Below are positions 22,130 to 32,369 of a DNA stretch of 64,000 nt, piece after piece. Each line of letters opens with the position of its first letter. Positions within the stretch are counted from its first letter, which is position 1. The stretch spans positions 1 to 64,000 of the forward strand of contig NZ_HE611015.1 in the NCBI RefSeq assembly GCF_000236865.1. Direction: 5' to 3'. Under the pieces are notes generated by a model. That model made no database searches. It worked only from the letters and a program-made list of their open reading frames with translations, and was not told the origin of the DNA. This stretch comes from Senegalimassilia anaerobia JC110. Lineage in GTDB: Bacteria; Actinomycetota; Coriobacteriia; Coriobacteriales; Eggerthellaceae. The position numbers and the translations under genes are program-made.

Positions 22130-24688
22130 ATGAAACTGGCATCTGTGATCTTGGACATACCTACGCAGGCGCTCGATGCGCCTTATACCTATGCGGTCCC
22201 TGAAGAGGGGCTGTTCGCCGCCGCATGCGAAGGCGCGGGCGATTGCGACGACGGCCCGCTTGGGCGCGACTTCGCCATTTCGGTGGGCTGCGCTGTGCTG
22301 GTGCCGTTCGGTCACCGGCGCGCCGTGGGCTTCGTGGTGTCGATCGGCGAATATGGGCAGCCCGGCGGGCCGCAGTGGCCGCAGGGCATCGACGCGGGCA
22401 AGCTCAAGGCCATCGAGCGCGCCGTCAGTCAGCCGTATTTCGATGAAGAGGGTGCCGCGTGCGCCCAGTGGCTCTCCGAACGCTATATCGCGCCGCTGTC
22501 GGCGTGCGTGCGCCTGTTCACGCCGCCCGGCGGCGTGCCGCGCATGGTGCACGGGCGCGATGGCGGTTGGCGCCTCGAGCAGCCCGCAGTCGGCCAGGTG
22601 GACGATCGCTGGGTGGTCGCGGGCCCGGCGTTTTCCGAGTTCACGCCTCGTGCGAACGCCGTCAAGCAGGTCGCGGTCATGGAAGCGTTGCGCGGCGGGC
22701 AGCTGCGCGTCAGCGAGTTGACCGCTCAGCTGGGCTCGGTTTCCTCGACGCTTAAGGCATTGGAGGCGAAGGGCGCGGTCGTCATCGAGCATCGCCGCCG
22801 CATGCGCGGGTTTTCCGAAGACGCGGCGCGCATCGCGCAGCGCGCGGTTTCGGGTGCTTTCGGGGACGCTGCTGGCGAAGAGACGGTCGGCTTCGGGGAG
22901 GCCGCTGGCGGGGGTGCCGTCGAGGGGGGAGCCGCCGGCTTCGCTACCGCCTGCGAAGGCCATGCGGGCCGGTCGTGCGCCGACGATGCCGACCTGGCGG
23001 CGGGCAACGAAAACGCAGCGCATGTTCCCTCGCGGAAGCCGCAGCTCACCCTGGGCCAGGAGCAGGCGCTCGACGCCATCTCCTCCGCCTGCGATGCCGC
23101 CGACGGCCACGTGGTGCTCGTCGACGGCGTCACGGGCTCGGGCAAGACCGAGGTGTATCTGCAGGCCATCGAGCGGGTCCTCGCGCAGGGTCGCACGGCG
23201 TGCGTGCTCGTGCCCGAGATCTCGCTGACCCCGCAGACGGTAGGACGCTTCCGCGGACGCTTCGGCGATACCGTGGCGGTCATGCATTCGCGCATGTCTG
23301 CCGGTGAACGCTACGACCAATGGGACTTCATCCGCAGCGGCGCGGCCCGCGTGGTGGTGGGTGCGCGCAGCGCGCTTTTCACCCCGCTCGCCAACGTGGG
23401 GCTCTACGTCATCGACGAGGAGCACGAGGGCAGCTATAAGCAGGACAGCGCCCCGCGCTACCATGCGCGTGAGGTCGCGTGCTGGATGGCCCGTCGCAGC
23501 GGAGCTGCGGTGGTGCTCGGCAGCGCCACGCCGTCGATCGAGGCGCTCTACCGGTGCGCGAAGCACCCGCGTTGGGCGCAGGTCCGCTTGCCCGAGCGCG
23601 CCAACGGCCGCCCGATGCCGGCTGTCCGCGTGGTGGATATGGCGCGCGAGTTTGCTGAGGGTTCTCGCTCCATGTTCTCCGCCGCCCTTACGCGGGCCTT
23701 GCAAGAGGAGCTTTCGCAGGGGCGCAAGGCGGTGCTTTTGCTCAATCAGCGCGGTTTCGCGAAGTTCTTGCTGTGCCGCGAATGCGGCTTCGTGCCGAAG
23801 TGCCCGCACTGCGACACGTCGCTCACCTACCATGAGCGAGGCAACTTCCTGGCGTGCCACCATTGCGGTTACCGGCAGGCATCGCCGGCGGTGTGCCCGG
23901 AGTGCTCGAGCCCCTATCTGAAGAAGTTTGGCGCGGGAACGCAGCGGGTGGAAGACGAGCTGCGCTGTGCGCTCGACGCCATGCCCGGGGTGGGGCCGGG
24001 CGTGCCCATCATCCGCATGGATGCCGACACCACCAGCGGGAAGGGGGCGCACGAGCGCCTGCTCGAGCAGTTCGCGGCGGCGCAGGCGGCGGTGCTGCTC
24101 GGCACGCAGATGATCGCGAAGGGCCTTGACTTCGACGACGTCACCCTGGTGGGCGTCATCAACGCCGACACGCAGCTGCAGCTGCCCGACTTCCGCGCCC
24201 ACGAGCGCACGTTCGACCTGATCGAGCAGGTTGCCGGCCGCGCCGGCCGCGCGCAGCTGCCCGGGCGCGTGCTCGTGCAGACCTACGAGGCCGATGCCGC
24301 GCCCATCCGCGCCGCGGCGCGCTACGATCGCGCGCTGTTTTTGCGAGACGAGCTGCCCAAGCGCAAGATGCTCGGGTATCCGCCGTACGTGCGTATGGCG
24401 AACGTGCTGGTATGGGGCGCCCACGAGGCCGACGTGGCGGCGCTCGCTCGCGAGCTCGCGGTCGAGCTTGCCGAGCAGGCGCGCGCCTTCGGCGGCGACG
24501 GGTGGAGCGTGCTGCCGGCAACCCCGTGCGTGCTCGCGAAGCTGCGCAACACGTATCGCTGGCATGTTGTGGTCAAGTGCCCCGCCGACGCCGACGTGTC
24601 CGCAGTGCTTCTGCCGGTGTTCCGACGCCGCAAGGCCGACAAGTGGGTGAACGTCGCCGTGGACGTTGACCCTGATGACTTGCTCTGA
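22130..24688 (+). CDS. priA: Primosomal replication-restart helicase PriA
   Basis: An 852-residue superfamily-2 DNA helicase that reloads the replisome at stalled forks. An N-terminal DNA-binding part is followed by a low-complexity Ala/Gly/Glu stretch (about 250-300). Next come Walker A GVTGSGKTEVYL, the DEEH box IDEEHEGSYKQD, and the zinc module with CRECGFVPKCPHC and CHHCGYRQASPAVCPEC. The helicase C domain carries LLGTQMIAKGLDFDDV and QVAGRAGRAQLPG. I take the ATG at 22130 since the family opens with the SVILDIPTQALDAPYTY strand; earlier codons in the frame are upstream of the promoter. Confidence 0.95.
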   Translation: MKLASVILDIPTQALDAPYTYAVPEEGLFAAACEGAGDCDDGPLGRDFAISVGCAVLVPFGHRRAVGFVVSIGEYGQPGGPQWPQGIDAGKLKAIERAVSQPYFDEEGAACAQWLSERYIAPLSACVRLFTPPGGVPRMVHGRDGGWRLEQPAVGQVDDRWVVAGPAFSEFTPRANAVKQVAVMEALRGGQLRVSELTAQLGSVSSTLKALEAKGAVVIEHRRRMRGFSEDAARIAQRAVSGAFGDAAGEETVGFGEAAGGGAVEGGAAGFATACEGHAGRSCADDADLAAGNENAAHVPSRKPQLTLGQEQALDAISSACDAADGHVVLVDGVTGSGKTEVYLQAIERVLAQGRTACVLVPEISLTPQTVGRFRGRFGDTVAVMHSRMSAGERYDQWDFIRSGAARVVVGARSALFTPLANVGLYVIDEEHEGSYKQDSAPRYHAREVACWMARRSGAAVVLGSATPSIEALYRCAKHPRWAQVRLPERANGRPMPAVRVVDMAREFAEGSRSMFSAALTRALQEELSQGRKAVLLLNQRGFAKFLLCRECGFVPKCPHCDTSLTYHERGNFLACHHCGYRQASPAVCPECSSPYLKKFGAGTQRVEDELRCALDAMPGVGPGVPIIRMDADTTSGKGAHERLLEQFAAAQAAVLLGTQMIAKGLDFDDVTLVGVINADTQLQLPDFRAHERTFDLIEQVAGRAGRAQLPGRVLVQTYEADAAPIRAAARYDRALFLRDELPKRKMLGYPPYVRMANVLVWGAHEADVAALARELAVELAEQARAFGGDGWSVLPATPCVLAKLRNTYRWHVVVKCPADADVSAVLLPVFRRRKADKWVNVAVDVDPDDLL

Positions 24689-24708
24689 CGTGCAGATTAT
24701 GCTATCTT
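24680..24708 (+). promoter_or_regulatory. rpoD promoter
   Basis: TTGCTC (24680-24685), 17-bp spacer and TATCTT (24703-24708) form a good sigma-70 type promoter overlapping the end of priA. Confidence 0.55.
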
Positions 24709-24724
24709 AATTTGATGCATATTT

Positions 24725-24760
24725 GCGCCCATTTGCGGAATGGCAATAGGCGCGTTTTTT
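24725..24760 (+). terminator. Terminator/attenuator-like hairpin in the rpoD leader
   Basis: GCGCC (24725-24729) pairs with GGCGC (24749-24753), with an inner CATT/AATG pairing and a bulge, and is followed by six T residues (24755-24760). It would terminate priA. Because it also lies downstream of the rpoD promoter, it could attenuate rpoD. Confidence 0.6.
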
Positions 24761-24782
24761 ATCCTGTCGAAAGGAAGAACAC

Positions 24783-26036
<1,254 letters not shown>

Positions 26037-26039
26037 CGG

Positions 26040-26070
26040 AAACGCGGGTCGTAAGGCCCGCGTTTCTTTT
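26040..26070 (+). terminator. rpoD terminator
   Basis: AAACGCGGG (26040-26048) pairs with CCCGCGTTT (26057-26065); it is followed by CTTTTC. Confidence 0.8.
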
Positions 26071-26120
26071 CGGGCGGCAAACGCCCCTAGCTAGACCCAT
26101 CGCCCACGAAAGGCATCCAG

Positions 26121-28454
26121 ATGACTTCTCCCGCATACGATGAATACGAGTTCTTCGCCAGCTGCCTGGCCGGGTTCGAGCAATATCTTGCCGACGAGCT
26201 CAAGCGCCTGCGCGGCCGTCGCATCCGCCCGCTGCACGGCGGCGTGGCGTTCTTCGGCACGGCGGCCGTGGCACAGCGAGTGTGCCTGTGGTCTCGTCTG
26301 GCCTCGCGCGTCACGCTTGTGGTCAAGCGCGTGAACGCCGGCGATGCCAGCTTGCTGTACGAGGGCATCCGCCGCATCCCCTGGCATGAGGTCATCGCGC
26401 CCGGGGCCAGCATCGCCGTTCGCGCGCACGGCATGAACGAAGAGCTTCGCAACACGCATTTCACCGAGCTGAAGGTCAAGGACGGCATCTGCGATGCGCT
26501 CAGGGAGCGCACGGGCTCGCGCCCCGATGTGGATAGCGCCAACGCCGACGCCAACATCGACGTGCGCATCCGCGACAGCCGTGCTACCGTTTCGCTGGAC
26601 CTTTCCGGCGAATCGCTGTACGCGCGCCCGTATCTGGAGCCTGATGCGGGTCAGGACGCCCCGCTCGAGTGCGCCTTGTCCGCGGGCGTGCTGGCCATGT
26701 GCGAGTGGGACGGCATGCGCGACGCCGCTGCGTTGGTCGACCCGGCGTGCGGCGACGGCTCGCTGGTGGTGGAGGCTGCCGCTGCGGCGTGCGATATGGC
26801 TCCGGGCTTGGCGCGCAGCCGCTGGGGTTTCATGGGCTGGGCCGCGTTCGACGAACCGGCTTGGGAACGTCTGCTCGACGAGGCCGATGAGCGTTTCGAA
26901 GAAGGATTGGAGGCCGTCGGCGGCGCCGGCGCGGCAAACGCGTCGGCTTCCGATCGCCCCGATCTTGAGCGTGTGCGCATCGTGGGCGCCACCAACTCAA
27001 GCCCTGCCATCGCTCGCGCCCGCAACCGCGCCAAACGCGCCGGTTTGCGCCAGGTGGTCAGCATTGAGCTGGGAGATGCGCATACCGTGGCGGATATGGC
27101 CAAGCGTGCATGCGATGTGGCCGAACGGCTGCAGAGCAGGCGTCCGACGGATAGCGGTCAGGACAAGCTGTGCCCGTGCCTGGTGGCGTCCAACATGCCG
27201 GCGGGCGACCGCATTCAGTCCGAGGCTCGCGCCCAGGCGGAGGCAGCGGCGTTCGTGAAGGCTGCTGCGGCGGTCCCGGCGGGCAGCCTGTATGCCGTCG
27301 CCGGCGGGCAGGGCGTGCAGGGGCGGTTCGGCGTCGACGCCGCCGACACGCTGCGCTTCGGCCGCGGGCGCGTGGAAACCCAGGTGTTGCTGTTCATGCG
27401 GCCTCCGGCGCAGTTTGCCCAGGCCGTGGTGCCGGATGCCAACGGCGGCGCAGAGCATAAGGTCGAGGTGTTCGAGGAATCCTCGCAGCAGTTCGCCGAT
27501 CGTTTGCGCAAGGTCGCCAAGGAGCGCCGCAAGTGGGCGCGCCGTGAAGGCGTCACATGTTATCGCGTCTATGATGCCGATCTGCCGGATTATTCCGCTG
27601 CCATCGACGTGTACACCGGCGCCGGCCAGGCTGCGGGCAATACATACCTTCATATCGCCGAATATGCGCCGCCGCGCTCCATCGACCCCGATAAGGCGCG
27701 CCGTCGCTTCGATGATATCCTCACCTTGGCTCCGGTGGTCTTGGGTGTTCGTCCTGACCACGTGTTTTCGAAGGTTCGTTGCCATGACAAGGGCGGCGGG
27801 CAGTACCGTGGTGCGGGAAAGCGCAACTACGTCACGCATGTCGACGAGGCAGGGTGCCTGCTTGAGGTTGATCTTGCCGGCTATCTGGACACGGGCCTGT
27901 TCCTCGACCATCGCGACACGCGCGCCATGGTGCGCGTGATGGCCGCGGGCAAGCGCTTCCTCAACCTGTTCGCTTACACGGGCTCGGCAACGGTCCAGGC
28001 CGCGGCGGGCGGGGCGGTGGAAACCGTCACGGTCGACCTGTCGCAAACCTACCTAGATTGGGCCGAGCGCAACATGGAGCAAAACGGTTTCACCGGGCGT
28101 GCGCACAGCTTCGAGCGCGGCGATGTGATGAACTGGATCACCGATTGCCGCCGCAGCCCGCGCCGCTTCGATTTGATCTTCGTGGACCCGCCCACGTTCA
28201 GCAACTCGAAGTCCATGGGCAAGCGCACCTGGGATGTGCAGCGCGACCACGTCGAGCTTTTGGTGGGCGTATCGCGCCTGCTCACGAAGGAAGGCACGGC
28301 GGTGTTCAGCTGCAACCTGCGCTCGTTCAAGCCCGATATGGAGCAGCTGGGCAAGTACGGGGTTGCGCTTGAGGACATCACGGCGCAAACCATCCCGCAC
28401 GATTTTGAGCGCAATCCGCGCATCCATAAGTGCTATCTGGTGAAGCGCGCGTAA
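26121..28454 (+). CDS. rlmKL: Bifunctional 23S rRNA methyltransferase RlmKL (fused)
   Basis: A 777-residue fusion. The front half (about 1-400) has a THUMP-type RNA-binding part (LKVKDGICDALRERTG) and an RlmL-like methyltransferase with VDPACGDGSLVVEAA and CLVASNMPAGDRI, equivalent to the enzyme making m2G2445. The back half (about 440-777) is an RlmK-like methyltransferase with NLFAYTGSATVQAAAGG and FVDPPTFSNSK, equivalent to m7G2069 formation. E. coli RlmKL has the same two-domain layout and similar length. It is monocistronic, bounded by the rpoD terminator and its own hairpin. Confidence 0.93.
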   Translation: MTSPAYDEYEFFASCLAGFEQYLADELKRLRGRRIRPLHGGVAFFGTAAVAQRVCLWSRLASRVTLVVKRVNAGDASLLYEGIRRIPWHEVIAPGASIAVRAHGMNEELRNTHFTELKVKDGICDALRERTGSRPDVDSANADANIDVRIRDSRATVSLDLSGESLYARPYLEPDAGQDAPLECALSAGVLAMCEWDGMRDAAALVDPACGDGSLVVEAAAAACDMAPGLARSRWGFMGWAAFDEPAWERLLDEADERFEEGLEAVGGAGAANASASDRPDLERVRIVGATNSSPAIARARNRAKRAGLRQVVSIELGDAHTVADMAKRACDVAERLQSRRPTDSGQDKLCPCLVASNMPAGDRIQSEARAQAEAAAFVKAAAAVPAGSLYAVAGGQGVQGRFGVDAADTLRFGRGRVETQVLLFMRPPAQFAQAVVPDANGGAEHKVEVFEESSQQFADRLRKVAKERRKWARREGVTCYRVYDADLPDYSAAIDVYTGAGQAAGNTYLHIAEYAPPRSIDPDKARRRFDDILTLAPVVLGVRPDHVFSKVRCHDKGGGQYRGAGKRNYVTHVDEAGCLLEVDLAGYLDTGLFLDHRDTRAMVRVMAAGKRFLNLFAYTGSATVQAAAGGAVETVTVDLSQTYLDWAERNMEQNGFTGRAHSFERGDVMNWITDCRRSPRRFDLIFVDPPTFSNSKSMGKRTWDVQRDHVELLVGVSRLLTKEGTAVFSCNLRSFKPDMEQLGKYGVALEDITAQTIPHDFERNPRIHKCYLVKRA

Positions 28455-28493
28455 AACGGACGGCATCTAACTCGCCCAACTAGCTCTATATAA

Positions 28494-28537
28494 GGCAGGA
28501 GCCTGAAAGCTGTATCGCTTTCAGGCTCCTGCCGTTT
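28494..28537 (+). terminator. rlmKL terminator
   Basis: A 17-bp perfect stem (28494-28510 with 28517-28533) with a 6-base loop, followed by GTTTTG. Confidence 0.85.
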
Positions 28538-28734
28538 TGCCGCTATGTGCACGAGCAGCGAATGGGCGATCTTGCCAAATGCGCTGCGTGCTCTTAGCAT
28601 CGACTATGCTTTGCATCTTGCAGCAAGCGCAGCGCCTTGTGCAACGCACTTTCAGACCCTCCCGCTACACCATGCATATCTTTGCTGGTGCGACCGCTTT
28701 GCTCGTGCGACGTGCTTCTGGCCGTTGCCGCCTG

Positions 28735-29391
28735 TTACGCTTTCCCGCCTGCTTTCAAGGGAGGGCGCGCACCGCCCATCTTGCGAACGAAGAAGTTCAC
28801 GACGAACCCGGTGAGAACCGCGGCCGCTACGGTGCCTTCGCGGACGCCCGTCACGTTTCCCATGGTGACAAGCGAAACCGCGCAGGCGATGATGACGCAG
28901 CTGATATCGAAGCCGACCTTGGTGTGGCCGAAATTCCACCCGGTTTTCGAGGTGATGGCGGCTACCAAGGCCTCTCCGCAGTTCATGGCCACATTTGCAA
29001 CAACCGTGAGCGATACGCCTGCAGCAAGTGTGATGATGCCGAGGGCGAGCATGCCCAGGGATTCGGCGTAGTTTGCGGGTGCAAACCAGGAAAGCAGGCT
29101 TGCGAACCCGTCGATGCTCAGGCTGAACAGCACGCTGATGGGAATCTGCAGCAACGCCAAGAGCTGGAATCGGCGGCGCAGGATGATCATCTGCCCAATC
29201 AGCAGCAGGATGTTCCAGAAGAACATGAACACGCCGTACGATACGTTGGGGAAGGCCACGCTGAGCACGTATCCCGTCGACGAGATCGGGGTGTTGCCCG
29301 TAGCTGATTTCGTGACGAGGACGATGCCTGCGGCCATGACGACGATCCCGATGGCGAGCAGGCACCAGCGTAGCGTAAGGTGTTGCTTCAT
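28735..29391 (-). CDS. YczE/YyaS/YitT-type membrane protein
   Basis: A 218-residue membrane protein with about five to six hydrophobic segments: LLAIGIVVMAAGIVLV, SYGVFMFFWNILLLIGQMIIL, LLALLQIPISVLFSL, LGMLALGIITLAAGVSLTVVANV, VIIACAVSLVTMG and AAVLTGFVVNFFV. The arrangement and the KSATGNTPISS and NCGEALVAAI motifs fit the YczE-like family; function is unknown. I start at 29391, where the first helix begins, with AGAAAGAAG as a modest ribosome site. It converges with rlmKL, leaving about 200 bp of unremarkable sequence between the rlmKL terminator and its stop. Confidence 0.75.
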   Translation of the reverse strand: MKQHLTLRWCLLAIGIVVMAAGIVLVTKSATGNTPISSTGYVLSVAFPNVSYGVFMFFWNILLLIGQMIILRRRFQLLALLQIPISVLFSLSIDGFASLLSWFAPANYAESLGMLALGIITLAAGVSLTVVANVAMNCGEALVAAITSKTGWNFGHTKVGFDISCVIIACAVSLVTMGNVTGVREGTVAAAVLTGFVVNFFVRKMGGARPPLKAGGKA

Positions 29392-29522
29392 GCTTCTTCT
29401 TTCTGCTGGAGGGTGAGGTTTGGCATCGTGTCGGAGATGGTGTTGCCAAAACCCTATATCGATTGTAGGTATACAGGAGTTTTCTCGCAACCAAACTTTT
29501 TCAAAAAAGTTGAAATCAGGGG

Positions 29523-29551
29523 TTGCGCGGTAGGGTCCTTTCCCGTAATAT
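29523..29551 (+). promoter_or_regulatory. tRNA-Val promoter
   Basis: TTGCGC (29523-29528), 17-bp spacer, TAATAT (29546-29551). An A-rich run and TTGAAATCAGGGG lie directly upstream, closely matching the two tRNA-Ala promoters. Confidence 0.75.
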
Positions 29552-29581
29552 ATATCGAGCGCGCTACGAAGTACGCAACAC

Positions 29582-29656
29582 GGTCGCTTGGCTCAGCGGG
29601 AGAGCATCGCCTTCACACGGCGGGGGTCACAGGTTCAAATCCTGTAGCGACCACCA
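29582..29656 (+). tRNA. tRNA-Val (anticodon CAC)
   Basis: A 75-nt cloverleaf with encoded CCA. The acceptor is GGTCGC paired with GCGACC, and the anticodon loop TTCACAC gives CAC, reading GUG. The T-loop is GGTTCAAATCC. Confidence 0.95.
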
Positions 29657-29666
29657 CGAATGACAA

Positions 29667-29695
29667 GGCCGGAATCAAGTGGTTCCGGCCTTTTT
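29667..29695 (+). terminator. Terminator after tRNA-Val
   Basis: GGCCGGAA (29667-29674) pairs with TTCCGGCC (29683-29690) and is followed by TTTTT. Confidence 0.9.
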
Positions 29696-29795
29696 CTTTC
29701 AAATGCGTCGAAGTGGACTCTTCAGTTGAACTTCGCCGCATGCTTCAAGCGCGATGAAGGTGCGTTTCGCAAAAGCGAACGTTGCCGCAGCAATC

Positions 29796-29870
29796 GGGCC
29801 TGTAGCTCAACGGTGGAGCAGGGGACTCATAATCCTTTGGTTCTCGGTTCGAATCCGGGCGGGCCCACCA
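29796..29870 (+). tRNA. tRNA with CAT anticodon (elongator Met or lysidine-modified Ile2)
   Basis: A 75-nt cloverleaf with encoded CCA. The acceptor GGGCCTG pairs with CGGGCCC, and the anticodon loop is CTCATAA. The fully paired first base pair argues against initiator tRNA. The anticodon-arm sequence resembles both elongator Met and tRNA-Ile2 with C34 to be modified by TilS; I cannot decide by eye. A small TTCGC-AAAA-GCGAA hairpin lies 20 bp upstream. Confidence 0.9.
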
Positions 29871-29878
29871 AAACTTTT

Positions 29879-29911
29879 AAGGCCAGGAGCTTGGTGCTCC
29901 TGGCCTTTTCT
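29879..29911 (+). terminator. Terminator after the CAT tRNA
   Basis: AAGGCCAGGAGC (29879-29890) pairs with GCTCCTGGCCTT (29896-29907), with T residues following. Confidence 0.88.
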
Positions 29912-30075
29912 CTTGCATTCTATTATCGGGATGCGGCGCGGTCGTTGGCAGCGAGTTATGCTTGCATCATAAGAATAGTTGGCTACGCGTTCGCCATCTT
30001 GTCATCAGGTCATCGCCGAAATCCGGCAGTGCGGGCATTCATAGGGGCAATGGGTTTCACGTAACCGACTAACGT

Positions 30076-30714
30076 CTAGAACCCAAGGTCCTCGGCGATC
30101 AAGATCACCTTGATGCGGCCGGCTTGGCGGCTGTGGCGCGTGACCACCACGTTGCAGCACATGCATCCGGCCTCGTGGCAGTTGCCGCAAACGCCGGTGC
30201 GCTCGCAGGGCGTGTCCGTGTGCAGGCGCGCGGCGTTGGGCGGGCATGCCGTGGTGTGAATACGCTTGATGCCGGCGTCCACGTCCTCCACTACCTTGTT
30301 CATGCCCACCAGTACGTATACTTCGCGCGGGCCATGCAGCAGGCAGGCAAGGCGGTTGGAGTTGCCGTCGATGTTGACCAGCTCGCCTTTGCGCGTGATG
30401 GCGTTGGCGCTCATGAAGAAGCAGTCGCTGGCGAAGTGCTGCAGCAAAATCTCGCGCGCTTCCTCGGGCGTGGTTGCCTTCGCGCGGTCGATCATGCGGT
30501 AATCGCCGGCTTCCAGCATGGACTTCACGCCCGTTTCCTTGAACGTTTCCGTGCCGCCCCAAGCGATGGAGGCCCCGGCGGGCACCAGCTTGCGCACCAG
30601 TTCCACGGCATCGGCGGAGGTTTCGCAGAAATAGCCTTCCATGTTGCGGCGCTCAAGCTGCTTGATGATGGTTTGCGCCGTTTGCGCGAATGCAAGGGTG
30701 CGAGGGTTTTCCAT
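30076..30714 (-). CDS. LUD-domain (LutC-like, DUF162) protein
   Basis: A 212-residue protein of the lactate-utilisation LUD family. It shows SIAWGGTETFKETGV, the EEAREILLQHFASDCFFMSANAITRKGELVNIDGNSNR segment typical of the fold, and a cysteine-rich tail (CERTGVCGNCHEAGCMCCN) that may hold metal or a cluster. Family members include LutC and related proteins of unknown chemistry. The start at 30714 has GAAGGAG seven bases before; the longer frame upstream is unlikely. It is a lone gene transcribed away from trpS. Confidence 0.85.
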   Translation of the reverse strand: MENPRTLAFAQTAQTIIKQLERRNMEGYFCETSADAVELVRKLVPAGASIAWGGTETFKETGVKSMLEAGDYRMIDRAKATTPEEAREILLQHFASDCFFMSANAITRKGELVNIDGNSNRLACLLHGPREVYVLVGMNKVVEDVDAGIKRIHTTACPPNAARLHTDTPCERTGVCGNCHEAGCMCCNVVVTRHSRQAGRIKVILIAEDLGF

Positions 30715-31072
30715 GGTGCGCTCCTTCTCTCGTCTGGCGGATGGTTCCCATTGTGCCATGTTTTCGGCGGTGCGAAGCTTGGCAGTTGAGAAACGGGGTG
30801 GCGAACCGGAAAGCGCTTCGGCAAGGTTCAACCTGGCGGGCGTCCGGCATCAAGCGCAGTTGCGTTTCTGCAGGGAAGGGGAGGCGAGCTGGGAAGCGTC
30901 TCGGGAAGCTCGTCGGTGGGTTCGGCCAGATGGGTGGCGGGAATCGCGGGCAGCCGGCCTTGCCCTTGCGTCTCGCGCCAAACGCTTTCAGATGGTGCGC
31001 GCCCGCATCGGGCATAAGCGCTATACTGGAACAACTACTGAATTCCCGCCTAACTATGAATGTGAGGGCATG

Positions 31073-32116
31073 ATGGGCGATAGCTTCGAAGCCAGCAAGA
31101 AACGCAGCGATGAGATTCGCGCCGACCTTTCCGTCAATCCCGGCAAATACTGCATGCTCACGGGCGATCGCCCCACGGGCAGGCTGCATCTGGGCCATTA
31201 CTTCGGCACCATCCGCGAGCGTGTGGCGCTGCAGAACCTGGGCGTCACCTCTCGCGTGATCATCGCAGACTACCAGGTCATCACCGACCGTGACACCACG
31301 GCCAACATCCAGGACAACGTCTACAACATGGTCATCGACTACCTGGCCTGCGGCATCGACCCGGAGAAGACCATCATTTTCACCCACTCCCAGGTGCCGG
31401 CGCTCAACCAGCTCATGCTGCCGTTCCTTTCCCTGTGCACCGAGGCCGAGCTTGAGCGCAATCCCACGGTGAAGTCCGAGCAGGAGGCCTCCGGCCACGC
31501 GCTCACCGGTCTTTTGCTCACCTATCCTGTGCATCAGGCGTGTGACATCCTGTTCTGCAAGGGCAACATCGTGCCCGTGGGCAAGGACCAGCTTCCGCAC
31601 ATCGAGCAAACCCGTCAGATCGCTCGTCGTTTCAACGAGCGCTACGGCCATGTGTTCCCCGAGCCCGAGGGTCTGCTCACCGATGCCGTGCTCATCCCCG
31701 GCCTTGACGGTCGCAAGATGTCGAAGAGCTATGGCAACGCCATCAGCTTGGCGGCCACTGCCGAGGAGACGGCGAAGCTCATTAAGAAGTCCCAGACCGA
31801 CTCCGAGCGCTTCATCACCTTCGATCCCGACAATCGCCCCGGCGTGTCGGCCCTTATCACCACGGCCTCGCTGTGCACCGGCCGCGGTGAGCAGGAGATC
31901 GCCGAGGAGATCGGCAACGGCGGTTCGGGCCAGCTGAAGAAGTACGTCACCGAAAGCGTGAACGATTTCCTAGCTCCCATTCGCGAGCGCCGCGTGGAGC
32001 TTATGGGCGATATGGACTATGTGAAGGACGTCCTGCGCGAAGGCAATCGCCGCGCCAACGAGATTGCGAACCAAACCCTGGAAGAAGTACGCGAAGCCAT
32101 GGGCATGGTGTACTAA
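31073..32116 (+). CDS. trpS: Tryptophanyl-tRNA synthetase
   Basis: Class I synthetase charging tRNA-Trp. The HIGH-type motif is in TGDRPTGRLHLGHYFG (about 32-47), the KMSKS motif reads GRKMSKSYGN, and PVGKDQLPHIEQTR and VHQACDILFCKGNIVPVG form the active site. Two adjacent ATGs (31070, 31073) are possible; GAGGG fits the second better. The 347-residue product has normal size. A TATACT element at 31022-31027 is a likely -10. Confidence 0.95.
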   Translation: MGDSFEASKKRSDEIRADLSVNPGKYCMLTGDRPTGRLHLGHYFGTIRERVALQNLGVTSRVIIADYQVITDRDTTANIQDNVYNMVIDYLACGIDPEKTIIFTHSQVPALNQLMLPFLSLCTEAELERNPTVKSEQEASGHALTGLLLTYPVHQACDILFCKGNIVPVGKDQLPHIEQTRQIARRFNERYGHVFPEPEGLLTDAVLIPGLDGRKMSKSYGNAISLAATAEETAKLIKKSQTDSERFITFDPDNRPGVSALITTASLCTGRGEQEIAEEIGNGGSGQLKKYVTESVNDFLAPIRERRVELMGDMDYVKDVLREGNRRANEIANQTLEEVREAMGMVY

Positions 32117-32124
32117 GGAAACGA

Positions 32125-32149
32125 AAAGCCGCCCCTTGGGCGGCTTTTT
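32125..32149 (+). terminator. trpS terminator
   Basis: AAAGCCGCCC (32125-32134) pairs with GGGCGGCTTT (32138-32147) and runs into TT. Confidence 0.85.
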
Positions 32150-32180
32150 CATCTGCAGGCGCGTTATCGACGCCTACGTG

Positions 32181-32211
32181 AATCGGGCCGGGCAATATGC
32201 CCGGCCCGATT
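32181..32211. repeat. 13-bp perfect inverted repeat after trpS
   Basis: AATCGGGCCGGGC (32181-32193) and GCCCGGCCCGATT (32199-32211) with a 5-base loop. It may be a second terminator for either side. The remaining sequence to 32,369 has nothing I recognise. Confidence 0.6.
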
Positions 32212-32369
32212 GCCTTGCGTCATGTGCGCTGCTCGGTTGTTTGCGAAGCGTATACGGTGAAGCGACGATAAGCACTGCGAATCAATCCCTTCGCAGCGGC
32301 GGTGGCGTTCTGACGATGCACTCCTTGCGACTTAGCGGGCGCGTCGTGCACATCGCTCATGCACCTGCC

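Noticed and set aside
20429-24565. A 1,378-codon open frame on the minus strand
   Set aside because: It runs antisense through metK and priA and is a typical artefact of high-GC third positions; its composition is unnatural.
30832-31021. A possible T-box element before trpS
   Set aside because: GGGTGG and CGCGG words occur but not the conserved T-box core, and the likely TATACT promoter lies downstream of them.
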